Source: Gracilaria caudata (taxonomy: Eukaryota > Rhodophyta > Florideophyceae > Gracilariales > Gracilariaceae). Taken from it: 14,313 bases of DNA. Below are positions 1-8,266 of the stretch, one piece after another. The notes under the pieces are model-generated. The model did no database searches. It was not told the origin of the DNA and was given only the letters and a program-made list of their open reading frames with translations. Position 1 is the stretch's first letter. Every line of letters starts with the position of its first letter. The stretch spans positions 963 to 15,275 of the forward strand of contig JASCIV010000645.1 of the NCBI GenBank assembly GCA_030374735.1. The letters are read 5' to 3'. The position numbers and the translations under genes are program-made.

Positions 1-25
1 GTTTCCAAGAGAACCAGTCACATCT

Positions 26-421
26 TTATCGTCCAAACCAGCCGAGACGGCAATCCTGACATCTTCCTCCGGCGGATTCTTCTGCGAAAACTGCTATAAA
101 GCGCTCCTTGACATCATTGTAGCGACCGGCCTCTTCGATGAGGCTTTTATTGGACGCAAAATTGTCATAGTAAAGGTTGAAAGCTACTTCCTCCAGATGG
201 CAAAGGAGCTCAAGAGTTTTTTTGAAGTCGCATTTCTCTTGCATAATAATATTGTCATATGCGAAAAAGGAGCGACGAACATTCGAAGAAGACTTACTGT
301 CAAACACATTTTTAGTTGTGTTCGACGATGCGGCTAAAAAATTTGAAGACATGCTAGAAGAACTTTTGCAACAGAAATGAAACGAAGAACAAGACGAATT
401 GGGCCTCTTTGAGAGTGTCAT
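26..421 (-). CDS. Doubtful 131-codon ORF at the left edge, function unknown
   Basis: An ATG-started frame reads leftward from 421 and stops at 26. Its first 50 residues are serine-rich with scattered Arg and Phe, which could be a transit peptide or could simply mirror Glu/Leu-rich codons on the other strand. The second half looks more like a folded protein (helical, with Leu, Phe, Tyr and Glu). I recognise no family. Near 75 the frame turns into a short Cys-containing tail, while a different minus frame stays open to the window edge, so a real gene here would need an intron or a one-base assembly error. A consensus minus-strand donor (GTAAGT, complement of 292-297) lies inside the ORF. An ORF of this length is not rare by chance at this base composition. 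The competing plus-strand frame at 177-380 is equally unproven. Confidence 0.2.
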   Translation of the reverse strand: MTLSKRPNSSCSSFHFCCKSSSSMSSNFLAASSNTTKNVFDSKSSSNVRRSFFAYDNIIMQEKCDFKKTLELLCHLEEVAFNLYYDNFASNKSLIEEAGRYNDVKERFIAVFAEESAGGRCQDCRLGWFGR

Positions 422-536
422 GAAAGCTGCTCAAAGCGACAGGTGTTAGCCGCCCCTCTTTTCGTTTACTTCTTGATGCTGCCCCCTCCTCCTTTGTTGC
501 ACTCGCGACGACGAGGGACAGGGTTAAGTGAGCTCC

Positions 537-573
537 GAGCCACGTGTGGTGCAGCGCGCACCACACGTGGCTC
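537..573. repeat. Perfect 16-base inverted repeat carrying two CACGTG boxes
   Basis: The arm gagccacgtgtggtgc at 537-552 is repeated in exact reverse complement at 558-573, separated by five bases (agcgc). Each arm contains a CACGTG core (541-546 and 564-569), the G-box/E-box recognised by bHLH and bZIP factors in many eukaryotes. It could be a paired binding site or a cruciform or RNA hairpin. It lies about 500 bases upstream of the UFL1 start. The symmetry is seen directly; the function is inferred. Confidence 0.85.
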
Positions 574-1069
574 ACATTGAGTTTACAAAGATGGAGGTGA
601 GAACTCGTCTTGTATCCGTACGCCGGCGGCTCTATGTCTAGCTGGCTACGTGTGTGACAACACAGTTTAGAGCCTCTTTTTTTAGCATTTTTAAATGTTT
701 AAAAACATTCACGGCTTTTATGCTAACCTTCGTAGGCTTCTACACGTCCCGTAGAGACGACCCACCACACCGGCACTGCTATGGCTCTTCGTCGTCGTTG
801 TTAACGCAACTTGTTCAATCAACAAGGCTACGCTATCGAAACAAGCTTCGTAACTGAACGCATTGGACTTCACAAGCTTCTTTTCAAGGGTTATTTATGG
901 TGTCCATGTGCCTGTGGTGATAATAAGCGGTATGAGTGCGATCTTAGTTGAATAGAACCATCAGCTCTGTTCCACTCTTGATACTAGCAGACCATTTTGC
1001 TTCTTGCGCTTGCTTGGTTCCGCAGATTAGTAGTCACCTACTGAGACGTACTTTCTCAGGAAAGAAAGG
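574..1069. other. Spacer upstream of UFL1, no convincing gene
   Basis: The only ORF of note (654-857) has no recognisable content and its start is GTG. Just before the UFL1 ATG, the run ctactgagacgtactttctcag (1040-1059 core) combines a branch-point-like CTACTGAG, a pyrimidine tract and CAG ending at 1059. This could be the acceptor of an intron in the 5' untranslated region. I see no equally clear donor upstream, so this is only a possibility. A TACGAAGGT-type motif lies at 726-734 on the minus strand. Confidence 0.4.
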
Positions 1070-3433
1070 ATGGATGAAATTTTAGAGCTTCAGCGGCAGC
1101 TACAAGCTGCGCAGCAGACTTCCACTTCTCAAAAGCTTTCAGAGCGAAATTGCATTGAGCTGGTAATGAAGCTGCAGTCACTCAATCTGATTGATCTTAT
1201 ATTCACTCGATCTGGTAAGGAATATCTCACTCCGCAGCACCTAGTAGTTGAAATTGAGGATGAGCTCCTGGCTCGTGGTGGTCGCGTGAATATAATCGAT
1301 TTGCCGGACGCTCTAAACGTATCACTCAACCATATTGAAGCTGCAATGCCAAAAATTGTCAAAGATGATGACTCTGTTCGCTTGGTAAGAGGTGAAGTTC
1401 TCACAGGCTACTACCTGGATGGTCTGGCAGAAGAAGTGAATGACAGCCTTATAGCGTCTGAAACCGGCACGGATGAAGTAGGAGCAATTGCTACTCGCTA
1501 CTCTCTCCCAGTTGATATTATTCGGGAGACTATTGCCAAACATGAAGGATCATTAATTCAAGCAAAGTATGAGGCCAGCTCGGGATTGATTCGATCCGCC
1601 ACGTCTCTTGCACGTCAGGAATCTGCTGCGAGGGGTTTATTGCGAGCAGTCTGTGCCCCAACTCTGCTTTCTGACCTAGCAAGCAGCAGCGGACTGCCGC
1701 AGTCGTTAATCCATCGAATTGCCACAGAGATGTTACGCGACGGCAGGGTGTCGGGTAGAATTGAGGGAAAATCGTCAAGAGCGATCTTGATCCCTGAGGT
1801 CTTTATCAATGCTTCCGTTGCTGCGGTTTCTTCGGCGTTCAATGCGAGGGGATTCGTTTCATTTGGACAACTTCGTAAACTTTACATCCCAGAGGTCTCA
1901 TCGTTTGTTAAAGACCATTTGTCTAATGGCTTGGCGCTACAAGACTGCGTCATTAGCTCCGTCCTTCTTGAAACGATGGCTGCTTCTGCTTCAGAAGCAC
2001 TGCAACAGGGGAAGTGGTTAGATGTTCAAAACGCTTTGCCGCTCGACTTCCCGGAATCTGATGTCCCTGCCGTGGTGAACCGAGTGGCCGTGAATGATGA
2101 AAATGAGCGCCCTAAAGAGGAAAAGAAGAAGGTATTCAAAACAAGAAAGAAAGTGAAAGAAAGCAAATCATCGTCTAATGAGAAGCAGAATATTATTTAT
2201 GGTGAACGCTTCATAGTTGCCCCACAGCTTACAACGAAACTCTCGGACATAATCACGGAGCACGCTGCGAAGAAAGCTAACGACAGAGCAAAGCTGGTCG
2301 CCGAAAAGGGAGATGTAGTTGTCAGTCAAGGGAGCTCAAAACTACCCGAGTCAGATGCGAACCAGTCGAGCAAGAAGTCAAAGGGAAAAGGGCGTCGCCG
2401 TGGCGGTGCCAAAGAAGACACAGCGCCGAAAATGCCAGCATCAGATAACGTCAACGAACGATTCCCTATCGAAGTTCCCGCGGAAGATGATATTATTGAG
2501 CTCGTTCTCGCAGATCCAGCATATCTTACACCATTTGAAACCGATTACCTTGAGTCCTCAAACGACGGAGAACTCCTTGTGCAGACCATGGTAGCAACGG
2601 TATTTGGAGAGGACGGACTTAAAACGCTGTACGTATCAAGGGCTGCTGAAGCGATCGTGAACTTGGAGCGTGAACGAGCAGCAGCCAAACTAAAGGCAGA
2701 GAAAGAGATTCTGTCAATGATGGAGAGAATTGAGATGTATTACAAATCGGCGGAGACGTTACCGGGTGAAGATATCCGAATGCAGAGTAAGGCTAGTGTT
2801 GTCGACCATCATTGTGTGGACTGCCTTTGTCAAATTGTGGACCTTGTTGCTCGCTCAATAGGGATTGTTTTCGACTCCTTGACTGCGATTCAAAAGATAT
2901 CGACAAAACGAGAGAAGCTAGAGTTGCTTCGTGACACAGTTGCGGACCTTCCCCCAACTGTACAGGCCAATATTAGGAGCTTGATTTCTAGTGTGAGCGA
3001 TAGGGACGGTGGTTCTGCCGAAGACTTTTTGAATCTTTACGATGAAAATGCCGTCATTCTTGACCTACCTGAGCGTCGCCCGCTTGACAACAAGAGAGAA
3101 AGGAATGTACAGGCGAACTCACGCGCGGAGCTCGTTTGCGTGTTGGATAGTGATGAAGGTAATTTGTCTCCATTGCGAGCACTGGAGATCGGCATAATGC
3201 TCAGCCACGCAAAGATATCGGGCGGTTCGGTAATCTCGGTTCCAAAAGGGAATATCTTCCAGTGTTCGAGAGCAGTCGAAGCTCAGGCAAAGGCTGGAGA
3301 AAAAGGCACAGCGCTCCAGAAGTTGCGGGAGGCTGTTGAGGCTATGGATGCGGATGGCGTGAACTTGAAAGAAAATGCTTGCACAGATCAGTACCTAGAG
3401 CCTTTGAAGGAGTTACGAAACGTAATCAGATAA
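1070..3433 (+). CDS. UFL1: E3 UFM1-protein ligase 1 (UFL1)
   Basis: This 787-residue intronless ORF matches UFL1 along its N-terminal half. The hallmarks are SERNCIE at residues 24-30, GKEYLTP at 49-55, an RGGRVNI-D-L block at 69-78, and LAEEVND at 119-125. These are near-identical to the animal and plant proteins, and the length equals the human protein (about 790). UFL1 is the scaffold-type E3 of UFMylation: with DDRGK1 at the ER membrane it directs UFC1 to attach UFM1, chiefly to ribosomal protein uL24 (RPL26). It has no catalytic cysteine of its own, which fits the sequence. Residues about 345-460 are Lys/Ser/Glu-rich and look disordered, as in other UFL1 proteins. Residues 465-787 form the weakly conserved helical C-terminus. 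The ATG at 1070 is chosen because the UFL1-like helix EILELQRQ begins at once after it. Confidence 0.95.
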   Translation: MDEILELQRQLQAAQQTSTSQKLSERNCIELVMKLQSLNLIDLIFTRSGKEYLTPQHLVVEIEDELLARGGRVNIIDLPDALNVSLNHIEAAMPKIVKDDDSVRLVRGEVLTGYYLDGLAEEVNDSLIASETGTDEVGAIATRYSLPVDIIRETIAKHEGSLIQAKYEASSGLIRSATSLARQESAARGLLRAVCAPTLLSDLASSSGLPQSLIHRIATEMLRDGRVSGRIEGKSSRAILIPEVFINASVAAVSSAFNARGFVSFGQLRKLYIPEVSSFVKDHLSNGLALQDCVISSVLLETMAASASEALQQGKWLDVQNALPLDFPESDVPAVVNRVAVNDENERPKEEKKKVFKTRKKVKESKSSSNEKQNIIYGERFIVAPQLTTKLSDIITEHAAKKANDRAKLVAEKGDVVVSQGSSKLPESDANQSSKKSKGKGRRRGGAKEDTAPKMPASDNVNERFPIEVPAEDDIIELVLADPAYLTPFETDYLESSNDGELLVQTMVATVFGEDGLKTLYVSRAAEAIVNLERERAAAKLKAEKEILSMMERIEMYYKSAETLPGEDIRMQSKASVVDHHCVDCLCQIVDLVARSIGIVFDSLTAIQKISTKREKLELLRDTVADLPPTVQANIRSLISSVSDRDGGSAEDFLNLYDENAVILDLPERRPLDNKRERNVQANSRAELVCVLDSDEGNLSPLRALEIGIMLSHAKISGGSVISVPKGNIFQCSRAVEAQAKAGEKGTALQKLREAVEAMDADGVNLKENACTDQYLEPLKELRNVIR

Positions 3434-3876
3434 CCATTCCATGAACAATGCGCAAGGAATAGCTTTGAAATTGGAGAGGTTGTAGCATCAATGTGGAATT
3501 CTCATTATTCGTTAGTTGTCTGAGGAACAGCTATCGAAATTAAGGTCTTGTTGCCAGTTTTCTTCACCTGATCTAAATGCTTGTCCTGTTCTCCAGGTTT
3601 GGCGTTCTGTTGATTTGCGGTGGGTAGATTCTGATTTGTTTGCTCAGAATGATGGGGAGTTAGTCAAGCTGCAACATCAAGTCCTGTGTATACGGCAGGG
3701 GGGATTTGACACGCACCATATCCGGCTTCACTGTGATGTGAACGAGGTGCGCTCCACACATGAGGCTGGCAAATGAAGAAGTGTACAACACAAGGAGTCT
3801 GGTGAACTTGGACATGTTGGGAATAGGCTACGGGAGTATCATACACAGAAATGAAGTTGCGGTACAGGTGCTAGAG

Positions 3877-3946
3877 GTACGAAGGTAGCAGGCAGGTACT
3901 TCGTGCGAATGGAAATGTGATGAAGACTACCTTCGTACAAGGGTAG
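3877..3946. repeat. 12-base inverted repeat (GTACGAAGGTAG) with adjoining GTACAAGGGTAG
   Basis: gtacgaaggtag at 3877-3888 and ctaccttcgtac at 3927-3938 are exact reverse complements with a 38-base loop, which itself contains an imperfect copy (ggtacttcgtgcg). Overlapping the right arm, gtacaagggtag at 3935-3946 recurs exactly at 7118-7129. Part of the arm recurs at 4182-4192. This may be a remnant of a small mobile element or a cluster of protein binding sites. There is no transposase and no target duplication that I can see. Confidence 0.7.
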
Positions 3947-4004
3947 CTCCATGATGAAGCTACAGTACCGTCAAAGGTAGATCAACTCTGCTTTTTTTTT
4001 ACAG

Positions 4005-4281
4005 GACATCATTTTTGTTGCTCCCGAGGGAGACCGAGAGTGGTTTAGGCGCTAGCGTAGGGCCTTCCGGTCCAAGTAATGGACCTCACGAAACCAACGA
4101 TTCACGATTCCTCGACTTCGTTGTAAAGCTAATCCCTGCACTCGTGGAGCTCAAAAAGACGAAGAGTATGCTACCGAGATATACGAAGGTAGAAGTGAAG
4201 ATTGAGCTGTCTGGAGGGTGCCAGCTAGGCGTGGTGGAAGCTAGGGGAAATGTCATAAACGGATGTTTGTGCGTATTCTGA
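4005..4281 (+). other. Possible terminal exon behind a strong splice acceptor, unconfirmed
   Basis: Nine T at 3992-4000 followed directly by ACAG (4001-4004) form a textbook acceptor. The frame after it stays open for about 91 codons to the TGA ending at 4281. Its second half (from about 4105) contains plausible protein-like text, such as RFLDFVVKLIPALVELKK and YTKVEVKIELSGG. There is no ATG near the beginning, no convincing donor exon upstream in 3434-3950, and no family that I recognise. It could be the last exon of a small unrecognised gene or a chance ORF. Confidence 0.2.
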
Positions 4282-4592
4282 TTCATTTGAAATAGGTGTA
4301 ACAAAGCGGGGACCTGCTAGAACAAGGCGGCAATTTTGGGACCCGCACGAAGCGCACCTGACATGAACTGAAGAAGCTCTGTGGTGTAACATAGGGTCTC
4401 GGCGTGTCAAGAGTGGTTCAGATGAGCATGATGATGAGCATGACAAAGTGAGGCGTACGCGTGGGACTGTCAATAGGTATCTATATGGGAAGGGAATATG
4501 ATGTGTTGTTTACAGGCGAAAGAAGCGCATTACAAGTGATATTCACAAGTGTTGGGGCACGAAAAGCCGTAGTATGCGAACGGAACACAAAC

Positions 4593-5040
4593 CTACACAA
4601 TAACGGTGGAAGCCTTGAGACGGACAAGACGTAAACGGGGCTCACGCGAAAGCGCGAGACTCAGGTATGGTGGCACAATGAGACGCTGGTTGTCGATGAG
4701 TGCGCCGCAATGTGCGGCCTCGCACTGCTGACTGGTACGGAACGGAACAGTACCTTCGCAACCGCCGTGCACAAAAACCTCACAGGCCTGATGGGGACGA
4801 GGGGGGAGGTCAGTGGGCGGCGGTGGGGGAGATGGGGGTGGTGCCTGAGGACGATGGGCGAGCGTGCGAACTTACGTGGGTGACGTTGTTGTAGTAGTAG
4901 CGGCGGAAGAAGGCGCGACACGGGCCGGGGTCGGGAGTCCAGGTGCATTGTGGTGCCGGGGTGGGGTGACGGTCGGCGGCGACCGCCAGTAGCGGCACGA
5001 TGAGCGCAAGCAGCAGCCGCAGGCGGACGCGGCGGCGCAT
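4593..5040 (-). CDS. Secreted Kunitz/BPTI-type serine protease inhibitor (two exons)
   Basis: Exon 1 is 5040-4876, the intron 4875-4788 (88 bases, GTAAGT donor, CACTGAC branch point, C-rich tract, CAG), and exon 2 is 4787-4593, giving 119 residues. Residues 1-22 are a clear signal peptide (basic start, Leu/Val/Ala core), so the protein should be secreted or vacuolar. One Kunitz domain follows: C32, C41, C57, C65, C77, C82. TPDPGPCRAFF and RRYYYNN match the reactive loop and first strand, and CEVFVHGGC matches the FVYGGC segment. The P1 residue is Arg42, which in this family predicts inhibition of trypsin-like proteases. The domain is completed only by splicing, which supports the phase-0 intron. 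C77 sits one residue earlier than in BPTI while the C65-to-C82 distance is normal. N52-V-T is a glycosylation sequon. The last 37 residues are unrecognised. The gene is head-to-head with the zinc-knuckle gene. Confidence 0.85.
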
Positions 5041-5118
5041 TTCGGCGCGGGGTTCAACCGCTGAGGGGTGGCGCGGAGGGTTTGATGAGGGGGGTGCAAA
5101 AGGGGCGCTTAAAAGGCG

Positions 5119-5134
5119 CGCGCACGCGTGCGCG
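5119..5134. repeat. Perfect 16-base palindrome in the divergent promoter
   Basis: cgcgcacgcgtgcgcg is identical to its reverse complement and centres on ACGCGT, which resembles the MCB element of G1/S promoters in fungi. A symmetric site midway between two divergent genes could serve both. The palindrome is directly visible; use by a factor is inferred. Confidence 0.8.
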
Positions 5135-5144
5135 GCGCTGCTGT

Positions 5145-5154
5145 GGCGCCAAAA
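5145..5154 (-). promoter_or_regulatory. E2F/DP-like site TTTTGGCGCC
   Basis: The complement of ggcgccaaaa reads TTTTGGCGCC and agrees with the E2F consensus TTTSSCGC, which is conserved from plants and algae to animals. It lies 11 bases from the ACGCGT palindrome. A short motif in GC-rich DNA can arise by chance, so the call is tentative. Confidence 0.35.
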
Positions 5155-5282
5155 CAGTTCCGGGCGAGAGCAGGAGCGTGTGTCTGGCGGCGCCGAGCGC
5201 GTGCTTCTGTGTTGCGGACGTTCGCGACTGCCGTGCTTCCGCGCGCCGGTCGCTGCTGCGGCGGGGCCTTGCGCTGCCAGTT

Positions 5283-6150
5283 ATGACTTCCACGCAGCCG
5301 CCTCCGCTGTCGGTCATGTCGCACGACGTCGACCACAACCATCACGCTGCGCCGCCGGCTGCCGAGACCGATGCCGCCCCGGCGCAGCCCCCCGCCGTCG
5401 AACCCCCGAAGCACAGGACCTCCGGTTCCTCCCGCCGCGGTAAGCAATACAAGTGCGGCCATTGTCATGAGCTCGGCCACAACCAGTGAGTTCCTTCCCA
5501 TCCCCCTTCTGCCCCTCTTTCCTCAGCATTCCTTCTGACCTGCCTTGCCTTTCCTTGCCGCCCCCGCCACTAACCCCATCCCCCGTTACAGGAAGACGTG
5601 TCCGCGTCGAGCGGCCGCCGCCAACGAGGCACACTCCATCCAGCCCGCGCTCGATGCCGACTTGTTTGGCGCCGTCGCCGGTCCCGTCCCTCCCACGCTC
5701 GTGGGCAACGGCCACCATCCGCCGGGACCCATCACGCGGGTGCAGCCCGCCAAGATCGACGCCGCCCTCGAGGCCGCCAACAAACGTGTCGTCGCCGCTG
5801 ACACCGCCGTCGCCAATGCCAAGTCCGAGCAAGAGTTTGAGGAGGCCACCGCACAATTGGACTCTGCCGTGCGTTCGTTGGAGAAGGTGGCCGCTCTGGC
5901 CCATCGCTGTGCCGTCGTCGCGCATACACTTCAGGGAAATTGGGACGCTCCTCAACCTACCATTGTCGAGCGTGAGCCGAAGCGTATGCGCATCGACACC
6001 AGCGCTTCGGCGGCAGCGGCAGCGGCGGCGGCCACGTTGCCTCCAAACTCCATGGCGCTCAACGATGCAACCGGCGCCACTGCTACCGAGGCTGTGGACA
6101 CCCACCAGGTGGTCGTGTCGGAGCCAAAGGAAGAGCAACATATGGACTGA
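5283..6150 (+). CDS. CCHC zinc-knuckle protein, probably nuclear (two exons)
   Basis: Exon 1 is 5283-5485, the intron 5486-5591 (106 bases, GTGAGT donor, CACTAAC branch point, pyrimidine tract, TTACAG), and exon 2 is 5592-6150. Together they encode 253 residues. The N-terminus (1-50) is Pro/Ala/His-rich. Residues 58-71 form a zinc knuckle C-x2-C-x4-H-x4-C (KCGHCHELGHNQKTCP), a class that binds RNA or single-stranded DNA. The intron splits codon Gln68 inside the knuckle, so the motif exists only after splicing, which confirms the join. Residues about 119-182 are predicted helical, rich in Ala and Glu. PKRMR at 197-201 is a possible nuclear signal, followed by a run of eight Ala (208-215) and an acidic tail. 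Codons end strongly in C or G, unlike UFL1. The knuckle resembles those of plant MULE/FAR1-type proteins, but no transposase domain is present. Specific function unknown. Confidence 0.75.
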
Positions 6151-7067
6151 TCTGCGTGCGTATTTCTCATTGCCGGGAGAAGTAAAACTTCTTATCTGTG
6201 CCTGCTCGTCGCTGGTTCGTTTTCCGTGCGTTCCATCAACGCTATGAACGTGCCTGCTTTTGTTGATGGCCACCGCACTTCACGCACGTTTGTCGACCTT
6301 GGTTTGTCGCACCGGGGGTTCTGTGCGCAGTCTTATTTTGTCTTGAAAGCAGTTGCTGCGTTTGTGTGCGCGGTGTACTTGGCGTGCAGCGCACCCGTGG
6401 CGTGCCTATCGTTCATGGCATTTGTGTTTACCTTTTCTCTTTCTCTGAGATGCGTCGCACTCTAAACAATGTCAATGCAAATTAAAGTGTGTATTGTTCT
6501 TGCAATCTATCCTATGTGCACCTGCCAGATGACTTGTTGCTGTTCTCACGCGCAAGGGGAAGAGAACCTATGGGCATGGAAACAGCCATTAGATACTCGC
6601 AGAATCGGAACTCTCAGCGCGCTGTTCAACAGAAGAACTCAGGAGCAACGAAGAAAGTCAATCGTTACTGCTGAAACTCGATCCCCAACTTTGTCGTGGA
6701 CGCGAGTTCGTTTGAACTGAAGTTTCAGTTACCTGAGTTACTACCCTCCATTGCTCGACAGAGATCAAGGGCTGCGACCTGTAACGGCGCATGTATGATA
6801 CGACGTCACGCTAAACTTAGACGTGGACATCATGGTGTTCTCGTGAAGGTGACATCGACGCTGACGCAAAATTTTGGAAGTTCCACTAACATTCAAACAT
6901 GTTCAAGCACTTTCAATAAAGTTGAAGCATTCGTTCAAAAGTTGCGATCGTGGAGAACCCGAAAGTCTGCACAAGAACAGGATCTCTAGACAGGCCCAGG
7001 CGGGGTTCTCGATGGATACCTGGTACGACCGTGCAGATATGCTCCAAAACGTAACTCGAACGATACA

Positions 7068-7129
7068 CGTACCTTCGGTACGCGATATTGTTTCTAAGCA
7101 CCCGTACAAGCCTTGTAGTACAAGGGTAG
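7068..7129. repeat. Short hairpin plus second copy of GTACAAGGGTAG
   Basis: The hairpin cgtacc-ttc-ggtacg (7068-7082) contains the same ACCTTCG core as the inverted repeat near 3.9 kb. Thirty-five bases on, gtacaagggtag (7118-7129) repeats 3935-3946 exactly, and ttgtagtacaa overlapping it is itself a near-palindrome. The recurrence of both motifs together at two loci suggests a related element, with little else conserved between them. Confidence 0.55.
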
Positions 7130-8254
7130 TAAACGGTTACGCACAAACGAGAATGGGTATGTGTGACCCTCTTTAACATTACTTACCCAACCTTCTGCCC
7201 CTTGCGCGTGCATTGAGTCATCAGTCATTCCTAATATCAATCGCTGTGTTCTCCAACGGTAGGAAATCACGACCCCCTATCGCAACCCTCGGTAGGCTAG
7301 TACTGGATTCTCAGCCACCGCGGGATTAATAGCAATCGGAGAGTCGATCTGGAACTAAGCGCCATGTTCAGCCGAAGTCCCCGTAAGTCTTCTTGACACA
7401 AGAGCGAAGCTGACTGTGCAAATGCGAAGCCCAGTTATCATAACTGCAGCAGGGTGCGTGATATCATGAGTGCAGTGTGGTGCTCCGATAGCCTTCGGAA
7501 TTCGAAGGAAACGTCAGCAAAAAAGAAGATACCAGGCACTGCCATGGTTAGGGCAGTAGTCACTCCGGCACAGCTTTTTAGAGGGCATGCTTCCTCATTG
7601 CATCATGTCGCGTCGTTTATCAATAACAGAACACTGTTCTGGCTGTGGTTCAATGTCTCCGGAAAACTGAAGAAAAGCCTCGAGCACTGTGCTTTGTATG
7701 TTCTAACGCCCTAAGAGCACCACCTGCCGACAATGCTGGAGAGTCTGAAGAAGCCTTCGCTTTACTAAAGTACATTGCTCTGCATGTAATAATTTACGAG
7801 GTTAATGAACGCATTATCTGAGGAAAGCGCTAGTTAGTCTGTCAACTTGACAGTTCCATGGGAGGAGGGGAGAGAATGAATGAACGCAATTTATTTCGGG
7901 GTTCTGTGGGGTCTCTCGCAGTCGAGACCGTTGGCCTCAGATGGAGCAGGACGGCGCCAGTTGACAGACGGGCGGGTGGGGGAGGTGAGAGCGATCAGAG
8001 ACATGACGGTGACAAAGCAACTCTTGTCGCGCATGAACAGAAATTCTGCGGAAAGAGCATGATTTTTTTGTGAAAACATTGTTCCGGACTTCATGCCCAG
8101 ACGATTCGTTGTCCTGGACACATGCCCAGAGTTAGTTGCAGTTGATGCTCATAGTCGAAGCTGAAGTACCCTTTCAAATCCGTTACCAGCTCCCCAACGC
8201 TAGTTCACACCACGGCCTCTTTGCGTAGAGTGCCTAGCTCAAAATAGATAAACG

Positions 8255-8266
8255 TCTCTCTCTCTC
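8255..8266 (+). repeat. (TC)6 tract just before the ATP11 start
   Basis: Six TC units end ten bases before the ATG at 8276. A pyrimidine-rich tract here could mark the transcription start or a short 5' leader, as CT-rich initiators do in several algae and plants. It may equally be a simple microsatellite. Confidence 0.6.

Larger units (their letters stand above)
3434..4592. other. Spacer between UFL1 and the Kunitz gene
   Basis: No confidently coding stretch is visible. The ORF at 3516-3776 starts at TTG and resembles no known family. The stretch holds an inverted repeat (3877-3938), copies of short motifs also found elsewhere in the window, and a good-looking splice acceptor ending at 4004, all listed separately. 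It must also contain the 3' untranslated regions of the converging UFL1 and Kunitz genes, but I see no unambiguous AATAAA-type signal for either. Confidence 0.5.
5041..5282. promoter_or_regulatory. Shared divergent promoter region, GC-rich
   Basis: The Kunitz gene (leftward ATG at 5040) and the zinc-knuckle gene (rightward ATG at 5283) are separated by 242 bases. This stretch must hold both 5' untranslated regions and both promoters. It is very CpG-rich. A TTAAAAGG at 5109-5116 is the only TATA-like run and would suit the plus-strand gene. The palindrome at 5119-5134 and the E2F-like site at 5145-5154 lie nearly in its middle. The plus-strand frame of the zinc-knuckle gene is open back to 5082, so a longer N-terminus cannot be excluded. 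Confidence 0.6.

Noticed and set aside
177..380. 67-codon plus-strand ORF with Glu/Leu-rich end
   Set aside because: It overlaps the equally doubtful minus-strand ORF, matches no family and has no supporting splice signals upstream.
3877..3946. CRISPR array or long terminal repeat
   Set aside because: The repeats are single inverted pairs without regular spacers, and there is no reverse transcriptase, integrase or transposase in the window.
5486..6247. 253-codon plus-strand ORF covering the intron and exon 2 of the zinc-knuckle gene in another frame
   Set aside because: It has Pro/Ser/Arg-rich low-complexity text, starts at GTG inside the intron, and lacks any motif. It is a frame shadow of the GC-rich gene.
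5314..6273. 319-codon minus-strand ORF, the third longest in the window
   Set aside because: It lies antisense to the zinc-knuckle gene, runs across its intron, and is rich in Gly and Arg as expected for the complement of GC-rich, C-ending codons. The plus strand has the zinc knuckle and consensus splice sites.
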